From positions 1 through 44,603 of IMG/VR virus record IMGVR_UViG_3300043774_000313: 44,603 bases of DNA. One strand, 5' to 3'. The position numbers and the translations under genes were made by a program. The stretch is from a virus. The notes under the pieces were generated by a model. The model was given only the letters and a program-made list of their open reading frames with translations, was not told where the DNA came from and made no database searches. The first letter of the stretch is position 1. Each line of letters begins with the position of its first letter. Below, one piece after another: positions 7,787-15,228 of this stretch.

Positions 7787-8311
7787 TTATTCCTCTGTGT
7801 CTGGGTCTTGGCCGTCGACGATAGTCATTGCCTGTCGTACGACGATTGATGTCTTGGGTTCGCCGACCTCGCAGTATTCGTCTGCAATTACGCCGATCTT
7901 GGCTAGGTTCTTAACTCGCCAGTAAGAGACCGCCCCGTAGGACAGCATCTCTTTCATCATTTCTTCAGGAGATTTCATCACTTCTCCTGTGTCCATGTCA
8001 ACTGCTGAACCAATAATTCTTCGCGCTACTTCATCAGCAATCTCGTCATGCTTCCAAGCTTTGCGTGGAGCACCTGTGCGTTTCTCAACGATTGCTCCGT
8101 TGATTTCAATTTCAGGATCGTCGCCCATCACATCTGCGAGCATTCCGGATACGTGTTCCCACGCATCGGCAATCATCTTCTTGATGGTGTGCAGTTCGGA
8201 AACTACGGCTGCCATCTCTCTTGGTGTGCTGCGAAGTTGAACAGCTTGTTGTGTCAATTCGTCAATGATGGTCTCTACTTTGGAGACCCTTTCTTGTGGA
8301 TCTATACTCAT
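7787..8311 (-). CDS. Unrecognised protein upstream of the recombination pair
   Basis: 174 residues. An N-terminal helical region (about 5-75) is followed by a strand pair EIEINGAIVEKRTGAPRKAW and a helical C-terminus. A good GAGGAACC ribosome site precedes the ATG. The next gene starts 5 bases after its stop, so it is part of the recombination operon. Possibly a recombination mediator or ssDNA-binding partner by position; no family recognised. Confidence 0.8.
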   Translation of the reverse strand: MSIDPQERVSKVETIIDELTQQAVQLRSTPREMAAVVSELHTIKKMIADAWEHVSGMLADVMGDDPEIEINGAIVEKRTGAPRKAWKHDEIADEVARRIIGSAVDMDTGEVMKSPEEMMKEMLSYGAVSYWRVKNLAKIGVIADEYCEVGEPKTSIVVRQAMTIVDGQDPDTEE

Positions 8312-8345
8312 CGGTTCCTCGTTTGTCTAGGGGTAAGGATTATCT

Positions 8346-9656
8346 CTAAGCAATGATGATAGCCCGACTTCGCTGCGGAAGTCCAAGCCCAGCGAGAAAT
8401 GAATATGCCCCTACACAGGAGTCCACTTGGTCGTCATGGACGGTTGCTTCTGGGAAGGAAGACATCTCGTCAAGCCAAGCCGTCAGCCAAGAAGCCCTAA
8501 CCACACGAACATTTCCGTTTGCCACCGCAGCCCCAAATGGGCGCGCTCTAGTGACCTTGTCACCCGTAGCCCTGATCCCTGAGAAGTCATAGCCGGCAAG
8601 GACATAACGGGCATATTGGTCAATAAGGTTCTTACCTGCCGAGCCAGGTTCCTGCTCCATCCTGATTGACACCGAAGGGCCGTCTTCCCTCGCCGTCCTA
8701 CCAATGAGTTCCTCCACCTTGTCGCCCTTAACCCTTGCCCGTTGAACATCAAGCACCCATGCGATGCCTTTGTCAAACATGACGAGCGTCCCAACTGTCC
8801 AGTCAGGATTGGGGTTCGAGTGGGTGGGTTCGGTTCCTGCAAGGTCCCAATACCTAACGACCCGAGCCGAACTAGTAGAAATCTCGGGTATCTCAAATGG
8901 GTCAACCAAGACAAAGTCGTCTCTTTGGAACAAGGTTCCGAGGGTTGTTGTCCACCAGTCGCCCTCTTCAAGCCTTCTGCGTTCAATCGGGTCAAGTTCC
9001 TGAAGAGCCCTACGGTACGAATCGGGGTCAATACCTGGGTTGTCGGTCAACTTGGAAGGTACGAACACACGTCCGTATTCGTTCCCCTCAACCAAGAACC
9101 TCTGCCTCACCCAGTTAGGGGCAGGGTTGGAAGCACATCTCATCCTCAGGGGGACTTGAGACAATGGCCCCGAGGAAGGACGGCGCAGACGAGAGAACAA
9201 ATACCTGTAGTCGGACTCACGGATTTCGGTTACTTCGTCCATCCCGATGAACTGGAGCTCAACACCCTTGTATCGCAGATAGTCGTCTTTGTTGTTTAGG
9301 TAGCCGAATCCAATTCGTGCGCCAGACGGGAAAGTCGCTGTGTAAGTGTTTGCGTTCCATCTGATCTCATCGTGTGGAGCAATCCATTCCCTGAAGCGAT
9401 CCATAAGTGCTCCAGGAAGAGTGAGGTCTTGCAGGGTACGACGAAAGAGAAGAGCAGAATAACCAGGAATATCTACATATTGAAGAGCAGCCATCAAGAT
9501 GGCCGATGACTTACCTCCACCAGCAGCACCACCGAATAATGCTTCCATAGCGTTCGACCTAAGGAACACCTTCTGCTGCATTGATGCCCTCTCGGGACAA
9601 TACGGAGACTCCTTCGGTGTTAGAAACTCAAGAACTTTCTCCCAGTCTGTACTCAT
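8346..9656 (-). CDS. terL: Terminase large subunit
   Basis: 436 residues, a normal TerL size. The packaging ATPase is marked by Walker A GGAAGGGKSS (42-51) and Walker B QFIGMDEVTE with D140-E141. The adenine-binding Q appears in the helix MQQKVF. The C-terminal RNase H-like nuclease begins at VVRYWDLAGT (D271) and ends with an acidic TVHDDQVDS motif. It pumps and cuts DNA at the portal. A GGAG ribosome site precedes the ATG. No small terminase subunit was recognised nearby. Unusually, the portal gene is on the opposite strand just beyond it. Confidence 0.97.
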   Translation of the reverse strand: MSTDWEKVLEFLTPKESPYCPERASMQQKVFLRSNAMEALFGGAAGGGKSSAILMAALQYVDIPGYSALLFRRTLQDLTLPGALMDRFREWIAPHDEIRWNANTYTATFPSGARIGFGYLNNKDDYLRYKGVELQFIGMDEVTEIRESDYRYLFSRLRRPSSGPLSQVPLRMRCASNPAPNWVRQRFLVEGNEYGRVFVPSKLTDNPGIDPDSYRRALQELDPIERRRLEEGDWWTTTLGTLFQRDDFVLVDPFEIPEISTSSARVVRYWDLAGTEPTHSNPNPDWTVGTLVMFDKGIAWVLDVQRARVKGDKVEELIGRTAREDGPSVSIRMEQEPGSAGKNLIDQYARYVLAGYDFSGIRATGDKVTRARPFGAAVANGNVRVVRASWLTAWLDEMSSFPEATVHDDQVDSCVGAYSFLAGLGLPQRSRAIIIA

Positions 9657-9713
9657 ACCACTCCATCTACTAGGATTTCAACCACCGCAGCCCAATGAAT
9701 GTAAGGTGGTAGA

Positions 9714-9905
9714 GTGAGATTACCGCGCCGTGTCCCCCAGAAGATCAAAGACGGAATAGGAGGTAGAGCTTTCTTTGCATACCTATCCCTGATTGTCTTC
9801 GTGTTTGCCACGCCTATTGGAGTATTCATGATCAACCCATCCTACGGTTTCATCTCGCTTGGCGGTGCCTCTCTTGTTAGCGCATGGATTCTAGGGGCTG
9901 AATAA
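9714..9905 (+). CDS. Small membrane protein
   Basis: 63 residues from a GTG with GGTGGTAGA upstream. A basic N-terminus (RLPRRVPQKIK) is followed by two hydrophobic segments, about residues 20-41 and 45-61, consistent with a two-pass membrane protein. Its stop overlaps the portal start as TAATG, arguing for coupled translation and that the gene is real. A holin is conceivable from size and topology, but the lysis gene is far away and nothing specific supports it. Confidence 0.6.
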   Translation: MRLPRRVPQKIKDGIGGRAFFAYLSLIVFVFATPIGVFMINPSYGFISLGGASLVSAWILGAE

Positions 9906-12094
9906 TGGCTTGGAATACGACCAGCAACAAGTCTGTTTCTAACGCCGGGGAGAAAGCCCTCCCTATGGGCGCACCCATTTCTACAAACCCATCTTTCACT
10001 CAGAGGGGTTACCACGACTCGTGGGATATTGAACGGGTCTACCGAGACGGTGTACGTAAAGTTACTTGGGTCTACCGTTGTATTGATGCAATCTCTGGAA
10101 ACCAAGCCCGTCTGCCAATGCTTGGGCACAAAGACAACAAGCCCGATGGTGAAATTGTCAAGGACGCCAAGGTTCTAGATCTCCTAAACCGTAGAAGTAA
10201 CGTCGGCGAAGACTCCTTTGCTTTCCGTTACAGACTCTCGGCCCAATTACTCACATCAAGCCGAGGAGCGTTCGTTGAAGTCTTGCGTGGACGTGGTGGC
10301 GATCCAATCGCACTCAACCTTCTCCCACCCCAATACACATCTCCGATTCCTGATCCCAAGAAGTTCGTATCTGCCTACGAGGTAAGACTGCCGAACATGG
10401 GTATTCAGTACATCAAGCCTGAAGACGTACTGTGGTTCAAGCATCCTCACCCTCTTGACCCATACCTGTCAATGACCCCAATGGAATCAGCAGGCGTAGC
10501 CATTGAGCTTGAGACTCTCGCAAAGTTCTACAACAGAAACTTCCTCGTCAACGACGGACGCCCAGGTGGCCTTCTCGTAGTTAGAGGCGACATGGACGAA
10601 GACGACAAAGATGAACTCAGGTCTCGCTTTCGTGGAAACATCGGTAAGACCGGATCAACAACCGTCATCGCATCCGCTGAGGGAGTTGACTATGTTGACA
10701 CAGGTGCTTCACCCAGAGACGCTGCATACATTGAGATGCGCCAAATCTCCAAAGAAGAAATCCTTTCCGCTTTCGGCGTTCCCGAGTCAATCATCGGTAA
10801 CGCATCAGGCAGGACATTCTCTAACGCCGTAGAAGAAACAAGAGTCTTCTGGCTTGAGACAATGCCTCAGCATCTTGAAATGCTTGCGCGTGGACTTGAC
10901 CCATTGCATCCCGATCTTTATTTCGACTTTGACATCAAAGATGTGCCAGTTCTTCAGATTTCCAAGCAAGAGAAAGAAAGATTCCTCATGCAGGAGTTCG
11001 CTAGTGGTCTTATCACCGCCAACGAATACCGAACAGGAACTGGTCGCAAATTGGTTGACTCAGAACTTGCCGATGCAATGTTGGCAAGCCCGAACCTTGC
11101 ACCAATCGGTAACACCGAGAAGAAGATGGAAGCACCTCCTCAGCCAGGAATGATGGGGCCACCGCCAGCTGGCGAGCCTGCACCAGAACTTGGACAAGAA
11201 GCAGCCATGGGTGAACAAGCAGGAGAGGCTCCTCTTGAAGAAGGAGTCACTACACCTGATCAAGGCGTAGCTGCTGACACAATGCTTTCAGCATCAACAT
11301 CGATCGGTAAATGGGGGACCAAACAAGCACCCGAGAACAACGCAGAAGACGGTTGGGATACCAAGGAACTTGATGATGCCGATAGGTGGGCCGAGATTCT
11401 TGACTCAAACCTAGAGAGGTTCTTTGATCGTCAACAGCGAGTCGTGATGGAGAAGTCTGACGGAGCGAAAGCGAAGAAATCCCTCATTGCGGGAACACTC
11501 ACAGCAGCAATGATCTTTGATCTAGATGTCTGGAACAAACAAATGCGCGACGACATCAGACCACTAGTTAAGGCAGTTGTTGAAGACGCAATGCGCACAG
11601 CCAACGAACGTACTGGTATGCCGATGGATACTTCAGAAGAAGAAGTTGAGCAGTACATCAACGAACAGATGTCCCGGATTGAGAAGTCAAACAATACGAC
11701 CAGCGACGAAATTGGCGCAGCAATTGTTGTAGCGATGGCTATGGCTCAGGAAGATAAAGAGGAAGGCGCACCAGCCCTCAAGTCCGCTTTGGTTGCTACT
11801 TTCGTTCATCTCCTCGCCAAGAGGAAGAGGCTTATCGCCGAGCATGAATCACAGACTGCCTACAACGCAGGAATGTGGTTTGCGGGCAAACAAGCAGGTG
11901 CAATAAATAAGACTTGGGTGACTCGTAAGGACACGAGCGTAAGAGCGACCCATAGAGAACTGCAAGGTAAGAGCATCCCTCTTGCTGACGGATTCACGGT
12001 AGGGAACGAATCATTGCGATTCCCTGGTGACCCACTAGCACCAGCAGGTTTGACAATTAACTGTCGATGCAGACTTAGGTTTAGCGTCTCTTAA
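9905..12094 (+). CDS. Portal protein fused to a MuF-type minor capsid domain
   Basis: 729 residues. The N-terminal part is an HK97-type portal: a VTWVYRCIDAISGNQARLP segment early on, a PEDVLWFKHPHPLDPYLSM segment, a following helix, and a clip/wing region ending with a Pro/Glu-rich linker around 400-460. The C-terminal part carries a long helical region and ends with a MuF signature, WVTRKDTSVRATHRELQGK, then NCRCRLRF. MuF proteins sit with the portal inside the head. Usually portal and MuF are separate genes, so this is a fusion. It begins with a TAATG overlap and ends 4 bases into the convergent 64-residue gene. Confidence 0.95.
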   Translation: MAWNTTSNKSVSNAGEKALPMGAPISTNPSFTQRGYHDSWDIERVYRDGVRKVTWVYRCIDAISGNQARLPMLGHKDNKPDGEIVKDAKVLDLLNRRSNVGEDSFAFRYRLSAQLLTSSRGAFVEVLRGRGGDPIALNLLPPQYTSPIPDPKKFVSAYEVRLPNMGIQYIKPEDVLWFKHPHPLDPYLSMTPMESAGVAIELETLAKFYNRNFLVNDGRPGGLLVVRGDMDEDDKDELRSRFRGNIGKTGSTTVIASAEGVDYVDTGASPRDAAYIEMRQISKEEILSAFGVPESIIGNASGRTFSNAVEETRVFWLETMPQHLEMLARGLDPLHPDLYFDFDIKDVPVLQISKQEKERFLMQEFASGLITANEYRTGTGRKLVDSELADAMLASPNLAPIGNTEKKMEAPPQPGMMGPPPAGEPAPELGQEAAMGEQAGEAPLEEGVTTPDQGVAADTMLSASTSIGKWGTKQAPENNAEDGWDTKELDDADRWAEILDSNLERFFDRQQRVVMEKSDGAKAKKSLIAGTLTAAMIFDLDVWNKQMRDDIRPLVKAVVEDAMRTANERTGMPMDTSEEEVEQYINEQMSRIEKSNNTTSDEIGAAIVVAMAMAQEDKEEGAPALKSALVATFVHLLAKRKRLIAEHESQTAYNAGMWFAGKQAGAINKTWVTRKDTSVRATHRELQGKSIPLADGFTVGNESLRFPGDPLAPAGLTINCRCRLRFSVS

Positions 12095-12285
12095 TAAGAG
12101 ACATTGACCCTTAATGTTGCGGCTTCAGCACGGAGTTCGTCAATCACTAAGTAAAGTCTTTCGTTCTCCGCAATAAGAGCTGGCAGATCACGGACAATCA
12201 AAGTCTCGCGATAAATCCATCTGTGCGAATAATCGCTGTCCATCATGTTGCGAAGATTCTCCTTCGCCCTTTCGGATGCTTTCAC
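12091..12285 (-). CDS. Small helical protein of unknown function
   Basis: 64 residues from a GTG overlapping the upstream methyltransferase-fragment stop (GTGA). Charged and helical, with a leucine-rich C-terminal helix (LIAENERLYLVIDELRAEA) that looks like a short coiled coil. Its stop overlaps the convergent portal stop. Coupling to the methyltransferase fragment favours a real gene. No family recognised. Confidence 0.55.
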   Translation of the reverse strand: MKASERAKENLRNMMDSDYSHRWIYRETLIVRDLPALIAENERLYLVIDELRAEAATLRVNVSY

Positions 12286-12995
12286 CAGCTTTGTTCCTCT
12301 GTTGCGTTCTTAGCCTGCACATAACGCAACCCGAACCATTCAGCAACATTAGCTACAACACCATTTCCACACATGCGGTAACGATGTGTATCGGCCATCT
12401 TGACTTCTGTTCCGTCTTCTTGGATGCCTGCTGAAGTCCAACCTTCGTCCCAGCCCATAAGAAGTTCACACTCCAACGGGGTAAGGCGCCTCACTACGAG
12501 GTTTGTTTCTTGTCCTGTCATTTCTTGTCCTCCTGAGAACACTTGTAGATGATTACTGTCTACGGATTGATTATTTATTTGCATCTTTGCACCCATGTCG
12601 GTGGTTAAGGTTCCTACTGGGCCTTGGCTTAGCAATGTTGGCTCTTCGTATCCGACTATGTGCATATCGTGTCCGTGCATCGCATTGAGAGTAAACGAAA
12701 CCGAGCCATCATTCAAGACCGTATTGCTCTTTGATCCTTGAAAGTTCAGCATGGCGAAAGGCTCTGGAGAAACGATTGCATGAGAGGACTTTGATGCTCC
12801 AGCGCGCAACGAGTTCTTCACGCCGCTTTCAGCCCAGTTCTCTTCCCTCATAGACATTGGTTCAAACAGATGCACGTCTTGATAGGCAATGAAGTCCGAA
12901 CTGTCTCGCCCGATCCTGAGAGTCCTGTGAACTCCACTGTCATCAATCTTCTGGTTGTACCCGTCGTACTCCCACACGGTTGGTTCGTCAGTCAT
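12282..12995 (-). CDS. Cytosine-C5 methyltransferase, C-terminal part (motifs IX-X)
   Basis: 237 residues from the ATG at 12995, which lies 8 bases inside the preceding fragment's end. An in-frame reading to 13076 exists but has no better start. The last 65 residues hold methyltransferase motif IX (VRRLTPLECELLMGW) and motif X (HRYRMCGNGVVANVAEWFG), which complete the fold and cofactor site of Dcm-type enzymes. The earlier part consists of degenerate repeat-like segments of the kind present between motifs VIII and IX in large phage enzymes. Alone it lacks the catalytic Cys. It could act as the beta chain of a split enzyme or be the remnant of a broken gene. Confidence 0.85.
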   Translation of the reverse strand: MTDEPTVWEYDGYNQKIDDSGVHRTLRIGRDSSDFIAYQDVHLFEPMSMREENWAESGVKNSLRAGASKSSHAIVSPEPFAMLNFQGSKSNTVLNDGSVSFTLNAMHGHDMHIVGYEEPTLLSQGPVGTLTTDMGAKMQINNQSVDSNHLQVFSGGQEMTGQETNLVVRRLTPLECELLMGWDEGWTSAGIQEDGTEVKMADTHRYRMCGNGVVANVAEWFGLRYVQAKNATEEQSW

Positions 12996-13170
12996 TATGG
13001 GATCCTTGAATCTCTGTCTGGACGATGAATATCTGAGCGTGATGAGACTGCGGTGACGGCTGAAGCGCATTGACACACAGCCCTATTTCTGTCTCGGTCG
13101 CCGAGAAAGTGTTTGCCTTGGCATCCTCACGGATTGAGTAGGCAACTGGATTATCGGGTCTCTTTGTCAT
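12988..13170 (-). CDS. Methyltransferase middle fragment (PSPQSHHAQ repeat)
   Basis: 60 residues from an ATG 20 bases inside the previous fragment. It contains AYSIREDAKANTFSATET and a PSPQSHHAQIFIVQ segment, sequences I know as part of the long target-recognition region in single-chain phage C5-methyltransferases. Here they stand as a separate reading frame. It could be independently translated by coupling, or it shows that the ancestral gene has been shifted out of frame. Confidence 0.6.
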   Translation of the reverse strand: MTKRPDNPVAYSIREDAKANTFSATETEIGLCVNALQPSPQSHHAQIFIVQTEIQGSHND

Positions 13171-13429
13171 CTTTGTTCACTATGTCGTGTGCAATCAATG
13201 GGACGTTGTTTCCACCAGTTCCCATTCGTGCGAGCAGTGCTGGGAACACATCGGGATACACACGGAAGTCGTCAGTTCTTTGACCCTCGAAACATACGAC
13301 ATATCCAACGGCATGGGATCCGGTTGTGTCCAATGTGTACATCGGATCACCAACTTCACCAACATTGAAACCGTTCGCTTTAGTGTTGGCTGTCCTGAGA
13401 GGAACTACTGATTCTGCGTGGTCACTCAT
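13151..13429 (-). CDS. Methyltransferase middle fragment (repeat region)
   Basis: 92 residues from an ATG overlapping the N-terminal fragment's stop (ATGA). It carries two or three degenerate units of the pattern P-x-x-x-L-(D/R)-x-x-G-x-x-x-(V/A), for example MYTLDTTGSHAVGYVV and ALLARMGTGGNNVPLIA, the same kind as in the end of the upstream fragment. It is therefore part of the methyltransferase target-recognition region rather than an unrelated gene. Confidence 0.6.
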   Translation of the reverse strand: MSDHAESVVPLRTANTKANGFNVGEVGDPMYTLDTTGSHAVGYVVCFEGQRTDDFRVYPDVFPALLARMGTGGNNVPLIAHDIVNKDDKETR

Positions 13430-14724
13430 TCTTGATCCTGCACTACAAAGTTGGTGTTGTGCATCCCGTTCTCAGCGTTCAACGACCCTGCGTATCCAGG
13501 CATAATCCTGACTTCATCACGTTGGTTCTGTTGGAACAGTACTGGAGTCTCATTGGTGTCGTACATGATTGCGTGCCCGCCACCCTCAGCGCGAAGCGTT
13601 GGGAAAGCCGATGTAGAAGCCTGGTGATCAAGTCCTTGTGTGTGTGAGAAACCGATTGCCTTGAAAGCTTCTTCCTGCACTACGAGGTTCTCACCCCTGC
13701 TTGAAGGAACACCACCATCGCCACCACTCCTAAGACAAGCGGCAACTTCTGGCTTAACAATCAAGGTTTCTGACCCCCCACCAAGATCCCCACCATTAGC
13801 ACGGAGGGTTCCAATACCTTCGCCATACTGTGCGAACTGTGTCTGAGTAAACGGAATTGATCCGTCGTGAACTGCAAGAACAGTCGCACGTGAGTCACCA
13901 CCATTATCAAAGGCATTCAGGGTCGGGCTAACAATCTGCTCTTTCCAAGAGTCGTCATCCGTGTTAGAACTTGCCCTCTTGGACTTCACCCAACTTCGGG
14001 TGTCTCCGTCGGTTCGTCCGGCTCGGTCGCTGCCAGCGTCGTCAGAGCGGTCCTTAGAGGCTCCGGAAGCTCGCGTCCCCGTCTCTCGGCTCGTCTGATG
14101 ATTCCCTTGGCCGCTCTGGCGCTCAAGCAGTAACGGCGCAAGCCCTCGTGCCACGGTTCCAGAACATCCGACAACGTAGATACGACGGCGTCGTTGGGGA
14201 ACTCCGAAACGCTGGGCATCGGCAATACGCCAGATGGCTGTCCGCTTTGGTCCCACCAGGACGCCGGACTTGGCCCACTTCTGCTTAGGGGGCAACTCAA
14301 CGAGTGCTCCTGTGATTCCCCACAGCACGGCAGCAAAGTCGGCTCCGTTGTTACTAGATAAGGCGCCGGGGACGTTCTCCCAGAAGATATCCGCCCCGAT
14401 TTCGTCAGCGATACGACATTGTTCCCAGAAGAGTCCAGATCTTGACCCATCAAGTCCCTTACGACGTCCGGCAACGGAGAGGTCTTGGCAGGGGCTTCCT
14501 CCTGCCACAATGTCTGGGCGGTGAATGTTGTCTGTGATGAGTCGCTCACGAGTTACCTCTCTTACGTCGTTGTATATGTATGTGTCTGGCCAATGTTTCC
14601 TAAGCACCATTCGTGCCTTGGGGTCAATTTCGCAAAGTGCGACAACATCCATCCCAGCGCGTTGAAGGCCGAGATCAAGACCGCCAGCCCCACTGAACAG
14701 AGACAGAACCTTGATTCTTGTCAC
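13426..14724 (-). CDS. Cytosine-C5 DNA methyltransferase, N-terminal catalytic part
   Basis: 432 residues from a GTG preceded by AAGGAG. The catalytic half is complete: motif I LSLFSGAGGLDLGL (7-20), motif IV GGSPCQDLS with catalytic C79, motif VI FWENVPGAL (E116), motif VIII QRRRRIYVVG (177-186). From about residue 265 it turns into degenerate units such as SPTLNAFDNGGDSRATVL and FPTLRAEGGGHAIMY. Motifs IX and X are absent; they occur about 1 kb further on, in another frame. The enzyme would methylate cytosine in phage DNA, protecting it from host restriction. Natural split C5 enzymes exist (M.AquI, M.EcoHK31I), so activity by subunit assembly is possible. Confidence 0.93.
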   Translation of the reverse strand: MTRIKVLSLFSGAGGLDLGLQRAGMDVVALCEIDPKARMVLRKHWPDTYIYNDVREVTRERLITDNIHRPDIVAGGSPCQDLSVAGRRKGLDGSRSGLFWEQCRIADEIGADIFWENVPGALSSNNGADFAAVLWGITGALVELPPKQKWAKSGVLVGPKRTAIWRIADAQRFGVPQRRRRIYVVGCSGTVARGLAPLLLERQSGQGNHQTSRETGTRASGASKDRSDDAGSDRAGRTDGDTRSWVKSKRASSNTDDDSWKEQIVSPTLNAFDNGGDSRATVLAVHDGSIPFTQTQFAQYGEGIGTLRANGGDLGGGSETLIVKPEVAACLRSGGDGGVPSSRGENLVVQEEAFKAIGFSHTQGLDHQASTSAFPTLRAEGGGHAIMYDTNETPVLFQQNQRDEVRIMPGYAGSLNAENGMHNTNFVVQDQE

Positions 14725-14767
14725 GATTACTCCTTAGTTACATAAGCCCGATACGGACAAGACAAAT

Positions 14768-14808
14768 ACTAGCAGTCAGGGTACCCGTAGAAAGGCCCTC
14801 TGTCTAGT
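14768..14808. promoter_or_regulatory. Inverted repeat in the divergent methyltransferase/RNR promoter region
   Basis: ACTAGCAG (14768-14775) pairs with CTGTCTAGT (14800-14808) with a single bulged T, in the 133-base gap between the leftward methyltransferase and the rightward RNR operon. The same right arm and a matching left arm occur upstream of the major capsid gene. On the minus strand TAGTAT (14766-14771) could serve as a -10 for the methyltransferase. Operator or hairpin; function inferred from position only. Confidence 0.4.
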
Positions 14809-14857
14809 AGATATTCGCGTATTCCTAGCACACTCCGATTTCCTCTAGTGGTCGCCA

Positions 14858-15199
14858 ATGGAGTATCTTCGACGTATGGTCGCGCGGAACGAAACACAAG
14901 GTGAAGAGATATTCCCTGGGGTAACACTCTTCTCTGCGGGTCGTGAACCTTGCATTATTTGCGGTCATCCAACAGGCGATTGTGCGTCACATTTCAATGA
15001 TGAACGAGCCCTTACTGCTCCTAGGATTCAGTTCGGCGAAATAGTAAAGAAGGACAAAGAGGACAACCCTGAGATACGGGTTGAGCATGACATCTTCAAA
15101 GAAGTTCAACTTACATCTATGACAAAGACCAGAGTTCTAGTCGCTAGAGCTGGAACATTTATCACTAAGTCGAAAGCCCAGGAACTGGGTCTCATCTAA
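14858..15199 (+). CDS. Small Cys-rich protein upstream of RNR
   Basis: 113 residues. PCIICGHPTGDCASHF holds three cysteines and two histidines in a short span, a likely zinc site. The C-terminus VLVARAGTFITKSKAQELGL resembles the small basic end seen in phage proteins that bind nucleic acid. It precedes the RNR gene by 29 bases in the same direction, so it is probably co-transcribed. The ribosome site is weak, so the ATG seven codons further on is an alternative start. Function unknown. Confidence 0.75.
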   Translation: MEYLRRMVARNETQGEEIFPGVTLFSAGREPCIICGHPTGDCASHFNDERALTAPRIQFGEIVKKDKEDNPEIRVEHDIFKEVQLTSMTKTRVLVARAGTFITKSKAQELGLI

Positions 15200-15228
15200 C
15201 AAACAACAACTACAGAAAGAACCACAAG

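Larger units (their letters stand above)
12560..13930 (-). repeat. Degenerate repeat array in the methyltransferase recognition region
   Basis: Protein-level repeats spread over all four methyltransferase frames. Units centre on T-L-x-A/R-x-x-G-G followed by a hydrophobic triplet: TLNAFDNGGD, TLRANGGDLGGG, CLRSGGDGG, TLRAEGGG, SLNAENGMHN, TLDTTGSH, LLARMGTGGN, TLNAMHGHD, TLTTDMGAK. Spacing is about 30-50 residues. The units are too diverged to be seen as DNA repeats. Confidence 0.6.

Noticed and set aside
13986-14549. 187-residue open frame on the minus strand within the methyltransferase
   Set aside because: Overlaps the methyltransferase catalytic region in another frame; its translation has no recognisable motif.
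15200-15228. Cobalamin riboswitch before the B12-dependent RNR
   Set aside because: Only 29 bases separate it from the upstream gene, with no structure visible.
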